A DNA stretch of 64,000 nt. Source: Mercurialis annua (lineage: Eukaryota > Streptophyta > Magnoliopsida > Malpighiales > Euphorbiaceae). Location: assembly GCF_937616625.2 (NCBI RefSeq), contig NC_065570.1, forward strand, positions 47,793,665 through 47,857,664. Direction: 5' to 3'. Shown piece by piece: positions 1 through 13,265 of the stretch; the first letter of the stretch is position 1, and each line of letters opens with the position of its first letter. A model generated the notes under the pieces. That model was not told the origin of the DNA and searched no databases. It was given only the letters and a program-made list of their open reading frames with translations. The position numbers were made by a program, and so were the translations under genes.

Positions 1-1729
1 AAAGGATGTATTGAGAGCATTCAACTTCATGAGATTCAACACTAGAGGACCATGAAGTAGATATTGATATAAAAGGAAAGATTTCCTATATACCATCAGG
101 TCTTAATAAGGATATCAGATATAAGATCGTACAAGTTTAACTGTGAAGTCAACAATTAATAAATGGTTAAGTCAGAATATCACAGCGAAAGTGTAAAAGG
201 AAAAATATAAATATATACACAATCGGATACGCGAAAGATACGAGGAACGTCAAGGAAAAATGACATCAGACTCCGATAAACTCGGAAGTCTATGTGATGC
301 AAAAAACAAAGATAAAAACTATTAAGAATAGTACAACCTAACGATCGAAAGGAAACCGATAGAATTATTATGGAATAATAATTCATCGTGAATAACTGAG
401 AACGCGAACAATTAAAGGACAAGGAAAACATTAATTTGGAATAAGAAGTGCATGGTGGTCATAACAAATCAAGATTAAGAAGGAAAAGTAAAGGAACGAC
501 GTTAGTCAAGTGTAAGATAATAAGTTACGCATTGTTTGATTCAGACAAACATGGTAACCCGAATATCAAGGAATAAGGTGCAAAATAAGATGAAGGATTA
601 ACCATATACTTAATATGAAAAGTATAAATGCACCTTAACTAGAGATGTTAAAAGGAATTTCCAAGGCAAGGTAAATTGGAATTGGCAGCGATAGAACGGA
701 GTTCCAAATTAGCCCACGAGGCTATGTTTCGGGCGAAGTTCGGACCCCGAAACCCGATGATAGTTAATCGGAATCAATGGATATAAGTAAAGGATATTGC
801 ATAGATTTAATTTGGATAGTTTAATCATGGAATTATTAATTGGATTAGTTGTTTTTCAAGCTCAAAGACGAACCGAAAACACGAGTTAACCTAAAGGTAA
901 AAGTATGGCTAGTAGCCAACTTTGAGGATGATTTCGGACATTAAGGAAATGTCGAAATGAAATTTGATCTTAATGAAAGTTATAGACGGGATAGCAAAAT
1001 ATAAGAAAACTGAATTTAATTCAGAAATAAACGTTTTTAAACGCTTGGTTCATCGACTTGAGCAATGGCCTATAAGACCTGCAAGTGTAGTCTCAAAACT
1101 ACCTTAAGGAGGCGATTTCAGCGCAAGTGTTCGACATCATCGAGAATTATTTTTGACTTGATGTTCAAACAAAAGTTGGAGATAGCGTTGCGTATTATAA
1201 GTTTATTAATTTTGTTTGACAAACGAGCTACTCAATATAAGTGATTTAAAGGTCAAAGTTGACCAGAAGAGCAATTTTGGATAAGTTTAAAATAACTTAA
1301 AATATTAAGTTATTCAATTAAATTATTCTAAATTAATCAAATTAAGATTTTGATTAATAATAAAAGGTATTTAAAGGACGTTTTAAGATAGTATCAAATA
1401 TGATACGCTACAAATACGACTCGCAAGGAATTGCGAAGAAAACGACAAATAAATGTTGAAGAATATCAACGCTAAGAAATGAGAAGATGCGAAGAATTGG
1501 ACAACGAGAAAATGGAGATTCAAAGTACATTAAAAAAGGATCCGATTATGGTGAAAAGACGTATAAGAAACAGCTACAAAAGGACGCGAAGGATGTGCGA
1601 TAATTGAAGTGACAAGTTCACACGCCATCGTGATGATGAAGTACACGATGTAAGGAAATGGTAAGTTCTTTACCAGAAAAAAAAAATAATAGAAAAATTC
1701 GAGGACGAATTTTAATAAGGGGGGAAGAA
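1..1729 (+). mobile_element. Degenerate 3' internal region of a Ty3/gypsy Tekay-like element
   Basis: No long open frame survives here. The right end is diagnostic: at about 1699-1713 the bases read FEDEF followed by two stops, the usual end of a chromovirus polyprotein. A purine tract (AAGGGGGGAAGA, about 1717-1728) then abuts an LTR beginning TGTAATACC. That order, polyprotein end, polypurine tract and 3' LTR, fits the Tekay/Del clade. The rest of the segment is A-rich and could include non-coding spacer or badly mutated integrase. The element's 5' half lies outside the window. Confidence 0.55.
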
Positions 1730-2321
1730 TGTAATACCCCGTACGTCTGGCGTTGCCAAAGTAGGCCACCTGTCCGATTTGAAATAATGAAGCGGCTAGA
1801 AAAGAAATTATCGGAAGGATTTAATAAGGAAATATTTAAAGAAGAAATTTTAATAATTATAATGCCTAAAATAGTTTGACGGGACTAAAGAAAATCGTAA
1901 GAAAAGTTGGAATTTAAAATAAGTTAAAGTCCCTAAGAAATTGGAAAATAGAATTTTATTGGCAAAAAAAATATAATTTAAATAAATTATTGACGGGAAT
2001 TGGTATTTAAGATAATAATATCGATTATTTGGATATCGATATTTATCAAATGAAAATAAAGACGAAAAAAGTGATGGAAATAGTCATTTTCGCTCAAATT
2101 GGAAAATTAAGCTTTTTTGCCGAAAATTAGTGAAATTTATTATTGGATTATGAAATAATAAGAGAGAGGAAGAGTATTATTTATTTGGATATAAATAATA
2201 TGAAATTTATCGAGATCGAACGATTAAGCGATTAATGGGTTAAATTGGACGAAATAAAAGTTAGAAATTGAAACTAATGGAGGTGGCAACTTAAAGGACC
2301 AATTAAAATATTTTACCAAGC

Positions 2322-2329
2322 TATATATA
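2322..2329 (+). promoter_or_regulatory. TATA-like box inside the LTR
   Basis: TATATATA follows a purine-rich stretch and precedes a pyrimidine-rich leader (about 2370-2460) and an exon-like GC-richer stretch ending in AAGGTGAG near 2520. This is a plausible U3 promoter of the retrotransposon. Inferred from position and composition only. Confidence 0.35.
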
Positions 2330-4113
2330 CCACCTCCATAGGCATATGAAGCCTTCAAAGTCTGATTTCCAGCAAGAAAGGGTTTAGAAGATCTTCATCT
2401 CCTCAAAAAGCTCCATGATCTTCTTTTGCTTGCCGTTTCTTCGTTTTTCATCCGATTCGCTTGATTTTTGCGGCACCGGAAAGAGGAGAACGATATCTAC
2501 TGATCTAGCCCATAAAATCAAGGTGAGAAAGTTATTATCTCAGTTAGGGTTTATGAGTATAATTTCGAATTTTGAGGTTTAATTGAGGTTTTGATTGTTT
2601 GATTGTTATAGTGTAATTGTAAGCTTATATGGATGATTTGGATGGTGAGTTTGATGCTAAATCTTCAACAAAGTATCATCAATCAAGGTGAGGTATGTTT
2701 TCTGAAATTTATTAAGTTGTGATTGATGAAATTGAATAGGAAAATGGACTTAGGGTTTGGCAATAGCATGATTTTGATAGTTGATGTTTTGTGTTGTTAT
2801 TGGCAAGTATTGAATGAAATTTTGATATGAAATGGTGAAGGGTGTTCGGCCATGGTTGCTAGGTGATAATATGAGGATCAAGTGATGAAGATAAGGTTTA
2901 ATTTGAGATAAAATAGAGCTGAATATAAGTTAAGATTAATTGATAAAATTTGGATGAAAAATGGTTAAATAGTTTGGTCATTTTGATGAATTCATGACTA
3001 GATGTTTTTGATATTGTCTAAGTCATGGATTGTGTATGATTAGGATTGATTATGGTGGCTGAATTGCATGGGTATAGAAGTATGATATCGGTTAAAGTTT
3101 TAGTCTCGACGAGTCATAAGTTAGGAGTCAAGTATGCGCGAAATAATTTGACGATATTGCAGAATATGTGCTGCAGAACAGCCATATTGCAAGGACAATA
3201 TCTCAAGCTATATAGCTCCAAATTAAGTTCCGTTTGGTGGTACGGAAACTTAAGGATGTCGTCTATAAATGTCTAAGTATAAGTTTCTGCTAGTTCGGTC
3301 TCTAAGTGTCTCAAATAAATTAGAACATTATGTCGCACATAGCAGTTCTGAAATTTAGAACAGCCCTACGTTATTAACTTTAGAGCCAAATTCTGACACC
3401 TTCGGGTACTTATCTTAGTCCGAGACCTAAATGAAAGTTGTAGGCGACGTTCTGAACATTAAGAATGTCAATTTTATTTAGTGGTCGGACTGTTTTAAGT
3501 AAACGGTTTCCATAGCCGAAGTTGGCTAGAAACCTAGTTTTGGATTAATTAATTATAGTTAGATTGTAATTAATTCGAGTTATTATCGAAATTGTGTAGA
3601 CTTGACGAGACGACTACCAATGGAACCCGAAACTTACGGAACGCGAGATCGCTAGGTATTATCGAAGATTATGGATAGCAAGCGGTGAGTATATTTTACT
3701 CACTCTTATTATCGTATTAAAAACTATTTTATATATATATATTATCATTATTAAATGCATCGCATTAGTTGTTTGAGTTGAATTGTTTGATTTGGATTGT
3801 TGGTGTATGATTGAATTATATTCAACTTGTTTGTTTATGGATTGAACTACATTGTATTGGATTGACTTGTTTGATATATGAATTGTATTACTCTGCTTAT
3901 GACTTGCCGATTATTTGCGAATGTGAGTTTGTATATGCTCCGAAGAAACGGGCTACCTATTGGGCGTCAATAGGCCGTGTGATCACCGGAGTTTATGAAA
4001 GTCTAGATATTCGTACATAGATACGTTTGATGTGAGCTCATTAAATGTTGATCAAGTTTATAATTATGAAATGGAATATGTTTGGGTATCGGAAAGGAGG
4101 ATTATAATTTTGG

Positions 4114-4296
4114 CAGATACGAGGTAACTCGGTCGAACTATCTCGGGACCCGTATCTGGTGGGTAACTCGGTCGAACTATCTCGGGACCCACAAATTGGG
4201 ATTAAGTAGTGGCATGATGTAACTCGGTTGAACTATCTCGGGACTATGCCACGTGGTAGCGGGTAACTCGGTCGAACTATCTCGGGACCCGGCCAC
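4114..4296 (+). repeat. Four-copy hairpin array in the LTR
   Basis: A 26-nt core (GTAACTCGG ... CTCGGGAC) occurs at 4124-4149, 4163-4188, 4219-4244 and 4263-4288, nearly invariant. The bases just outside each core differ between copies yet are self-complementary: CAGATACG/CGTATCTG around copy 1, GTGG/CCAC around copy 2, GTGGCAT/ATGCCAC around copy 3, and CGG/CCG with outer GTGG/CCAC around copy 4. Each copy can therefore form its own stem with the conserved core as the loop. Confidence 0.85.
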
Positions 4297-5011
4297 TCGG
4301 ACGATATGATTCGAATATGATACAGATTAGGAGAGGTTAAGGAGTTTAGGATTAAGGTTTCGATCGGATCAAATACTTGTCTTAAGTGAATTGTTTGCAA
4401 TCGCTGTGATTGTATATGTTGGAATGGTTTGAAAATGTGATTGTATATATATATTTTAAAAAAATGTTTTAAATGCGATGCTCATTTTGATAATATAGTA
4501 AGTAAAGTATAACTCACTCAGCTTAATAGCTGACCCCCCCAATAGTGTGTTTTTCAGGTACCTATTCTGAACTTGGCTAGAAGTCCGTCTTTGACCGGAA
4601 GTCCCTTTGGCTATGTACAGTCCCGACTTCCATAATTGCTGCAGTAGTGTAATGTCTGACCAGTGTCGTAGCCTAGTACATTAATACGTTTTTCATTGTT
4701 TACATTTGTTGTCAGTGTGTTTATGTTTGTTTTGACTACGATTGTCATATTTATTCCACGGAGGTAAATTCCCGTGAGGTGTATGTAACACTAGTATTAT
4801 ATGTCGGGTTAGTACGTACAAGGTACGGAAACGATAGGCCCGAGCAAGATGTATTGTTTTACTAGTGTATATAAATGCTTCCGTTTGTAAAGTCTTTGTA
4901 TGATTGTTATTTGCGAAAAAGTTTTAGCGATTTTCAGGCTTGCTACGGGTTTTGGAACTACAATTCCCATTCCCTAGCGCCGGTCGCGGCCCGAGATTTT
5001 GGGTCGTGACA

Positions 5012-6282
5012 ATGACACAGTTAAATAGCGGGTTAAACAGGTTAAACCCGCCTAATATGTCTAAGACACGTTTAAATCTATTTATTAATTATAATAATTA
5101 ATTAAATTATTATATTCATATAATGCATATCATTTATTAATTGTTGTTTGTTGTATTGAGATTTATGGTTATTTTGGAGTTTTGTTGTTTAATTATACTC
5201 ATCCAATTAAAAAATATGTTAAATGAGTTATTAATAAACGTGTTCAACTGGCTAAACATGTGATCTGTTATGACCTGTTTTGATAAACGGGTTAAACAGT
5301 TCAACACGTGTTAACCCGTTTAATAAACGGGTCGAGTTCAGGTTTGGCATTTTGACATGATTAGTTAAAGGGTTGGATTCGGGTTGAGAGAAATTATTTA
5401 TTTTTAAATAGGTACACGGCACGTTTATAACACGGCGACACGAATTGTCAGCCCTAATTATTACGGCATCTCAAATTAGACATATTGAATCTGATTTTTT
5501 TAATAAACATGAAAACTTCTCATACTAGGTCATGACAAAAACATACAAGTATAAGTTTCAGAAATTTCGATAATCAGACTTAGAAGAAGACGTTTATGCT
5601 ATAATATAAACCCCATTTATCGCTTGTCGCTTTACAAACCTAAAAAAATTTACATAATTATGGTGGAATTTTGATTTTTCAAGAAATTTATAAGCATCGC
5701 TACGATTTTTTATCAACAAGATGAACATACAAGTCCAAACTAACAAAAAATAAACTTAATGAACCAAGAAATAAATATAATTCATCAAGATTCAATAAAA
5801 GTGATCGTCCAAAATAATAAAATTTTGATCGAAATCGAAGAAAATATTTATACATAAAAACAAACACACCACAACTAAAACACATTTTTTTGAGAGAAAA
5901 GTGTATTCATAAAACATAAATAAACGGGAGAAGAAAATATAAAGAGAAAATTACATGTTCTACGCTTTTTGTCTCTTCTTTTCAACAATACTTTTTCAAA
6001 ATTTGTATTTGCAAGCGTATTTTATTTTAACTTTCTCTATTCATAAATACACTTATTCCTATTCATCTGGCTCATGCTATTTTTGACCCAGCTACAAGCT
6101 TCTAGTTCTTATATATCATATACATGTAATATTTATTTTGTGTTATGTATTTTAATTTTATCAAATCAATATTTGTGATATTTTTTTCTCTTTACTAATT
6201 TTAATCTTATTACAATTATTTATAATTTTTAGTTATCATTTTTATTAATTATTGTTATTTATTATATTCATTTATTTTTTAT
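5012..6282. other. Intergenic; old DNA-transposon-like debris
   Basis: No gene is visible. From about 5015 to 5460 there are repeated words such as CGGGTTAAACAGG, AACCCGTTTAATAAACGGGT and CACGAATTGTCAGCCC. They resemble a common non-autonomous plant repeat, but clean termini and a target duplication are not visible. 5460-6282 is A+T-rich with short frames only. Confidence 0.4.
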
Positions 6283-6756
6283 TGATGGATCCCGAGTTCT
6301 ACCTTAAATACTATGGAGCCGAGTCGTAGGAGATCCACTCTCAGACGATCTTATTCAGACAGATTACTGGATCTGCGTATATTCTCGAGTATCTTTTCTA
6401 CTTGGATAAAAACTCCAACTTAGGAAGATAACCTCTAACTTAGAAAGACGAGACTATTTAGGAAGACGTTTCTAAATAGGATCATGTCTGAATACGGAAT
6501 TATACTCCTAATCAAGGTCAAACCCTACTAAAAAGGATTCACCTTCCTATTCCAACTCTACAAGGTATACAATCATCTACTATAAAAGGAGCTTGAGGTA
6601 TGCCTAAACACAGAACAACTACATTCATATACTCAAAACGCTGCTCAAAGCCTAAATTGACTTTAGCATCGGAGAGTTAATCGGACAACCACCGTCCGAT
6701 TAGCTTCTACCCTATTTTACAGGTTATATCACCGGATCAGAAGGCAGACTCCATCA
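6283..6756 (+). mobile_element. 5' LTR of a Tat-type Ty3/gypsy element
   Basis: The LTR starts TGATGGATCCCGAG and ends ACTCCATCA, immediately before a primer-binding site. It aligns with the LTR at 10700-11274 (shared ACTATGGAGCCGAGTCG, CTATAAAAGGAG and GACTTTAGCATCGGAGAG) but lacks an internal block present there. A TATA box (CTATAAAAGG) lies near 6580-6589. Confidence 0.75.
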
Positions 6757-6758
6757 AT

Positions 6759-6775
6759 TGGCGCCGTCTGTGGGA
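6759..6775 (+). other. Primer-binding site of the Tat-type element
   Basis: TGGCGCCGTCTGTGGGA follows the LTR by two bases. This wording is typical of plant Tat-type gypsy primer-binding sites and fixes the 5' LTR boundary and the element's orientation. Confidence 0.75.
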
Positions 6776-6929
6776 AAAGTTTAACAACTTCGAATTTGAA
6801 AGAGATTTTCTGAACTCAAACAAATTCTATTGAAGAAGATGACTTCTGATGGATTAAACCTAAAAAACAAACTAAACAGCACAACGCGTTACGCACCGGA
6901 AAAGAAACGAAAGACAAAGTAATCCACGA

Positions 6930-8990
6930 TTCCACCTCAGGTAACCTTCGACGAAGAGGACTTCAGAAAAATCACGGAGACGTATAATGAAGCTCTAGTT
7001 GTGGCCATGATTATCGAACACTGAAACGTCGAAAGGATATTGATTAATGAAGGAAGCGCTATCAATCTGATAACGAGAAGAGATTATGAAAGTATTATAA
7101 GAGTTCACACGGAACTAAAAAGGAACGTCATCCCCGTAACCGGGTTTGGTGGGTCTCTCATCAGACCCATGGGTACCATTATTCTTGATGTTGAATTAGG
7201 AAGAGAAAGGAGAAGTGAAGAGCTACCAACGCGATTTAGCATCGTGGATATTGACCTACCATATAATACAACCTTGGGGAGGCCTGTCCTTCATGATTCA
7301 GCTGCCATAATGAGCGTAAAAGCGCTCACAATGAAGATACCGACGAAGAAGGCGATCGTTAAAGTACAAGGAAACCGGGCCACAACAAGAGAATGCTACA
7401 ATAAAGCGATAAATGAATCCTTCAGAACTCTACTTATCGAGGAAATCCTTAACCATGACATTGAAGAAAAAGAAACAGCCCCGGAGGGCGAAATGAAGAA
7501 GGTAAAGCTCAACGAGGAGAAAAAAGTGAATTTGGGAGCGGGCTTGAACCCCAAGATCGAGGAAGAAATTATGGCAATGCTAAAAAGGAATATCGGAACA
7601 TTCACTGCCAAAGCTTCAGAAATCGTCGAAAAAGACCCTCACATCATAACCCACGAGCTAAATATAGCCAAAACGGCGGATCCCGTAAGACAGAAGAAAA
7701 GGAAATTCTCTGAAGAGAAACAAAGAATCATAGCTGGCGAAGTTGAAAACTCAAGAAAGCAGGATTCATAAGAGAGGTACATTACCGTGAATAGGTAGCA
7801 AACGTAGTAATTGTGAAGAAAGCAAATGGGAAAAACAAGATATGTGTAGACTACACAGACTTAAACAAGGCATGTCCCAAAGACAGCTATCCACTGCCCG
7901 ACATTGACCAGCTGGTCAATTCTACCGCAGGACACGATGTACAGCCTGGCGGATGCTGGCTATCATCAAATTCAGATGAAGGAGCAAGACCAAGAAAAAA
8001 GGTCGTTTATCACAGAAGGAGGGACCTACTGCTACACGGCAATTCCCTTTAGACTAAAGAACGCATGAGCAACATACTAAAGGCTTATGAATTTCATGTT
8101 CAAAGATGAGATCAGAAAGCGAGTCCAAGTATATGTAGACGACCTAATCATAAAAAGCAAAAATGCAGAAAGCCATGCGAGACCTAGAAGAAACGTTCAA
8201 AATCTTAAACAAGTTCGGGATGAAGCTGAATCCAGATAAATGCACGTTCGGAGTACAGGGAGGAAAATTCTTGGGATTTATGATATCCTAAAGAGGAATA
8301 GAGGCGAATCCAGAAAAGGTCAAAGCAATCATGGACATGAAGCCACCCAGGAATATAAATGAAATTAAAAAATTCAACGAGCGAGTCACTGCGCTCGGAA
8401 GATTTTTGTCCTGCTCAGCCAAAAGATGTTTACCGTTCTTCAAAGCTCTGAAATGCACACAAAAATTCAAATGGAATGAAGATTGCAAAGAGGCGTTCGA
8501 GGAACTAACGAAATTCCTAGCCACACCATCATTGTTGAGTCGACCATTAAAAGGGGAAACACTCTACTTATATATCTGCGCAAGGAAGGAAACCATAGGA
8601 ACAGTTGCTAGTGAGAGAAGAAGATGGAGAACTAGAGCCAATTTATTATATCAGCCGAGTCCTAAAAGGAGTAGAAACAAGATATTCAGAGATAGATAAA
8701 ATGGCGCTCGCCGTGGTGACCACAACAAAAAAGTTGAAATACTACTTCCAAAGCCATAATGTAGTGGTAAGAACCAACCAAACCCCTACGGAAGGCAATA
8801 CAGAGACCCGAGACCTTCGGACGACTCGTCCACTGGTCCATCCAACTAAGTGAGCACGACATCTGATAAGAACCTCGTCCAACACTCAAAGCACAAGTTT
8901 TGGCGGATTTCATAGGCGAGATCACTCTCGGCGAACAAGAAGAAGCCGTACCCAAACTACTATGGGAATTGCATGTAGATGGAGCATTAA
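6930..8990 (+). pseudogene. Broken Tat-type gypsy pol (protease, reverse transcriptase, RNase H)
   Basis: Several frames carry one decayed polyprotein. First comes the retroviral-type aspartic protease (6930-7390: VTFDEEDF, then ILINEGSAINL, then YNTTLGRPVLHD). In ILINEGSA the catalytic Asp position holds Asn. The pre-RT linker follows (PVRQKKRKF). The reverse transcriptase has VDYTDLNKACPKDSYPLPDID at about 7840-7910 and the catalytic YVDDL near 8132-8146. RNase H follows at about 8330-8800 (PIYYISRVLKGVETRYSEIDK). The start of a second, archaic RNase H (LHVDGALNE, about 8967-8993) is cut off where duplicated LTR sequence begins. Stops include a TAG near 7796 and others near 7012 and 8290, with several frameshifts between. 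Gag is missing: only ~170 bp lie between the primer-binding site and protease. Integrase is absent. Confidence 0.85.
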
Positions 8991-8994
8991 ATGA

Positions 8995-9405
8995 ATACCG
9001 AATCTCTGAGGACTCGGACAAAGCGTGTCGACCCTACGATTCAGACAGATTACCAGATCTACTGAATATTCTTGAGTATCTTTCCTATTTGCATATAAAC
9101 TCCAACTTAGGAAGATAACATATAACTTAAGAAGACGAGACTATTTAGGAAGACATTCCTAAATAGTACTCATGTTTGAATAAGGAATATCACTTCTAAT
9201 CAGGGTCAAATACCAAGTATACAATCATCTACTATAAAAGGAGTTTGAGATATATCTAAACACACATTTACAACAATATACACAAAACTCTGCTTAAGCT
9301 CAATACTGACTTTAGCATCAGAGAGTTAATCGAAACACCACCTTCCGGTTAGCTTCTACCCTGTTTTGCAGGTCATACAACCGGATCAAAAGGCAAACTC
9401 CATCA
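8995..9405 (+). repeat. Duplicated partial LTR of the Tat-type element
   Basis: From ATACCGAATCTCTGAGG to CTCCATCA this matches 10860-11274 closely, but the first ~160 bp of the LTR are missing and it joins pol mid-domain. Downstream flank is copied too: AGTACTATTGATGG follows both copies. It is therefore a segmental duplicate, not an LTR laid down by normal integration. Confidence 0.8.
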
Positions 9406-9489
9406 AGTACTATTGATGGAAAAATAGTGGACTATTGGAGATGGCTTTAAAGTCTTATTGTTTAGAAGTTGCAAAGGTTATATTGTATA

Positions 9490-9783
9490 CAGGCCCGACC
9501 TTAGGCATAGGCCACTAAAGCCTATGCCTAGTGCCTCCACTTTTGAAGGGCCTCATACAAATATGGGGTCTTTAAAAAGATATTTAAATTTTTTTAATTT
9601 TTTTTAAATGTGTTTTATTGAAGTTTTTAGTGATATGTATTAGAAAAATTATTTTAAAAATTAATTAGATATTTTAATAATTAGAGTTTTACATTTCAAA
9701 GGGTCCCATATTTATTTTACGTCTTACGTCTTAGTTACATATGTAGTTTTCGACTTATACCATCTAAAATAATATTTTATTTA
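9490..9783 (+). mobile_element. Truncated duplicate of a hAT-like element
   Basis: It begins CAGGCCCGACCTTAGG after ATTGTATA, exactly like the complete element at 11359-12087, and stays alignable to about 9783, where it breaks into LTR sequence of another family. It lacks the (TA)n tract and about 60 bp present in the other copy. Confidence 0.7.
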
Positions 9784-10224
9784 TTTTTTAGGGTCGTATA
9801 AATTGATATATTGATAATTAATATATCAATATATCACTCTAAATGGAGGTTTTAATGTTTTGGACAAAACCTCGAAATCAAAATGTCAAAACTCGGAAGT
9901 CTCGACGTGTAATTAACGAATATACGTTGTAATTAACGAATATACGTTGGGGGTTTTAAGAACCCGTTTTCAGAAATGTGTTTTCGTTAAACGAGAAAAG
10001 GTTTTAATGGTATTTTCTGAGAACATATCATTTGTGATATATGGTCTTAAATTGCGATCGCGTTTTTAATAAAGGTGTTAAAGTACTTCTGCAACGAGGT
10101 TGCAAACCTTTTTATGTTTTAAAATGCGAAAAATTTATAAAGGATTTTCGGCTTAATACGGGTTTCGGAGCAACCACTCACATTCCCTAGCGCCGGTCGC
10201 GATCCATAAATTTGGGTTGTGACA
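9784..10224 (+). mobile_element. 3' fragment of a Tekay-like LTR
   Basis: The end reads CCCTAGCGCCGGTCGCG, then TTTGGGTTGTGACA, matching the end of the LTR at 1730-5011. Only ~440 bp are present and no internal region follows. A 20-bp direct repeat (TGTAATTAACGAATATACGT) occurs twice near 9908-9948. Confidence 0.6.
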
Positions 10225-10699
10225 ACCAAGAACACTAAAGAAAGTCTACCCAAAATATTGAAGACAATTAAACCCAGAAGTTGAAGATTACGAAAAAGCA
10301 GAGAAAGTTATTTTGAATCCCTAATTTAACCACAAGGAATACCTGGAAATTAAACTTGAAGAATAAGGAATCAAAATCAAAATATTGCAAGGAAGCAAGA
10401 ATGGCTTCAAAGAAACAAGAATGATTTCAGAAAAGCAAAAATGATTTTAAACAAATAAGAATGGAAATAGAAGACATGAACAGTTTAAATACAAGGTAAA
10501 TAGGACATGATCAGACACTTGTCTTAATCAAATTACAACAAAGAATCAACAAACGACACATGGAAGAGAGAAGAAAAATAAAAATCTTGCTGGAGAAGTG
10601 AAACGACTCGCCAGAATATAAAACGACTCACCTTCAAAAGAGCTAAAATTTACCAAGGCATAAATACCAAGACTTCAGCTCACTTGCGGGGGGGGCTAA
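10225..10699 (+). mobile_element. 3' untranslated internal region and polypurine tract of the Tat-type element
   Basis: A-rich, non-coding sequence ends in a G-run (TTGCGGGGGGGGCTAA, about 10684-10699) immediately before the TG of the 3' LTR; that is the polypurine tract. This stretch is the normal 3' part of the element and is separated from its pol by the duplicated and foreign segments at 8995-10224. Confidence 0.6.
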
Positions 10700-11274
10700 T
10701 GATGTATACGGAATCCTATTTTAAGTACTATGGAGCCGAGTCGCGGGAGATCCATCCTCAGACGATATCAGAATCCCATCCAAAGGGCTAAACAGGACGA
10801 AGCAGGCAGCCGAATCCGTAGGATCCGCCTCGACTGGAAAATCACATATAACAAGAAAAATACCGAATCTCTGAGGACTCGGACAAAGTGTGTCGACCCT
10901 AGGATTCAGACAGATTACCAGATCTACTGAATATTCTTGAGTATCTTTCATATATATTTGCATATAAACTCCAACTTAGGAAGATAACCTCTAACTTAAA
11001 AAGACGAGACTATTTAGGAAGACATTCGTAAATAGTACTCATGTTTGAATAAGGAATATCACTTTTAATCAGGGTCAAATACTAGGTATACAATCATCTG
11101 CTATAAAAGGAGTTTGAAGTATGTCTAAACACACAATTACAATAATATATACAAAACTCTGCTTAAGCTCAATACTGACTTTAGCATCGGAGAGTTAATC
11201 GGAACACCACCGTCCGATTAGCTTCTACCCTGTTTTGCAGGTCATACAACCGGATCAAAAGGCAAACTCCATCA
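10700..11274 (+). mobile_element. 3' LTR of the Tat-type element (575 bp)
   Basis: It runs from TGATGTATACGG to AAACTCCATCA. Relative to the 5' LTR it holds an extra block (about 10770-10905) including ACCGAATCTCTGAGGACTCG. A TATA motif CTATAAAAGG lies near 11101-11110. Flanking pentamers next to the 5' LTR (TTTAT) and this LTR (AGTAC) do not match, so the element ends have been reshuffled or the outer LTRs come from different copies. Confidence 0.75.
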
Positions 11275-11358
11275 AGTACTATTGATGGAAAAATAGTGGA
11301 CTATTGGAGATGACTTTAGAATCTTATTGTTTAGAAGTTGCAAAGGTTATATTGTATA

Positions 11359-12087
<729 letters not shown>

Positions 12088-12095
12088 ATTGTACA

Positions 12096-13265
12096 GTAGA
12101 AGGTTGAAAAAAGAATCGTACAAGTGAAGACATACTTTCTTGAAAACTATTATTTACAGCGTCTAAAAGGTATATATGTAAGAAACCCAAATATAAATAT
12201 AAGGGTAAAGAAATGATGAATTTCCGGCTTAAGATCGGAAACCATGGCTTCCTCACCCCTCACAGACACAATAGAAAGGAATTATGTTTAATCTGATTTT
12301 AAAAAAATTTAATTTAATTAATCTTATTGATTAAATTAAATCTATTTACAAGTTTTTATACCGAAATAGTTCTCTCAATTTCTAGCATATGGTATTGAAT
12401 TGTTCATATTTTAACAATGTTAGTAATTCTATCATTACATCCAATCTGGCTTACGAAGAAGTTCTCCAGTTTAGATAGTAAGGACCTCTCTCAAAAAAAA
12501 AAAGATAGTAAGGACCTGTTTTCTTTACTTCTAATTAAAATCTAGTTTTTGTTTGGAGTTTTCAATTTAATGGTGTTATTCAGTAAGAGTAAAAATGCTG
12601 GCACTTAACCAACAGCAGTGGTACTGGAACAGTTAAAAAGAAAACTGAACTGATCTTTAGGCATTGTTTATTCACTATCATGCAGTCTCCTAGAAAATTG
12701 CAGTGATAGTCAGCTCACTACAACTTCTAATCAGAAGGAGCACACAGCCGGAAGCTGACCGTTGCAACAGACCAAACACACTCAGTTCAATTATGTTGCA
12801 GGAGCACACTCAGAATCTAATTTAACCATAGAGCACTTATCAGGGGACCTCTGTCTCCGCACTCCAGACGCTCATGAATGCACCTGCGTAGTAGACATTT
12901 GATCATCTTACAAATCCAATAATTTTATTAATAGAATTTAATGACATAATTTTGACCACTTTAAAAAATATGCACACCTTATAAAATATTTATGGATCCG
13001 CCGGTGCACAGAAGTGACGGGCAATCTGGAATCAGTTGGAGGAAGTGCACACAGCTAATGATAGCTCAATATATATGATCAAACCAAAGATTTCTGTTTG
13101 GCACTTGGCAGTAAGCAGCCGGGGGAGCTCACACTTCGAGTCGTAGAGAGTTGCACGAATGACATGCCTTTACTTTCTATCTGATTTCAATCCACACAAA
13201 GAAACTACAAATGCAGAAGAAAAAAAAAATCTTATTTACAGAGGAAGAGCAATTAGGCAATTGCT
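12096..13265. other. Intergenic / 3' flank, nothing recognised
   Basis: Only short frames. The right end should include the 3' UTR of the minus-strand gene that stops at 13266. A small duplication (GATAGTAAGGACCT) occurs near 12474-12518. Confidence 0.4.

Larger units (their letters stand above)
1730..5011 (+). mobile_element. 3' LTR of a Tekay-like Ty3/gypsy retrotransposon (3.28 kb)
   Basis: The LTR begins TGTAATACCCCG directly after the polypurine tract and ends GGGTCGTGACA, giving TG...CA ends. Its last ~60 bases (fragment CCCTAGCGCCGGTCGCG) recur at 10180-10224 and, inverted, at 22385-22440, so at least three related LTRs lie in this window. A length above 3 kb suits Tekay/Del LTRs. A TATA-like box lies at 2322-2329 and a hairpin array at 4114-4296. 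The 5' LTR is off the window, so the target-site duplication cannot be checked. Confidence 0.75.

Noticed and set aside
1530..1879. Short frames across the polypurine tract and LTR start
   Set aside because: They cross the LTR boundary; the FEDEF-stop frame is the meaningful one.
4124..4288. Regularly spaced 26-nt repeats, CRISPR-like at first sight
   Set aside because: Only four units with 13-30 bp gaps inside an LTR of a plant retrotransposon; no cas genes; flanks are complementary arms, not spacers.
7396..9021. Minus-strand frames within the gypsy element
   Set aside because: Shadows of the plus-strand pol remnant.
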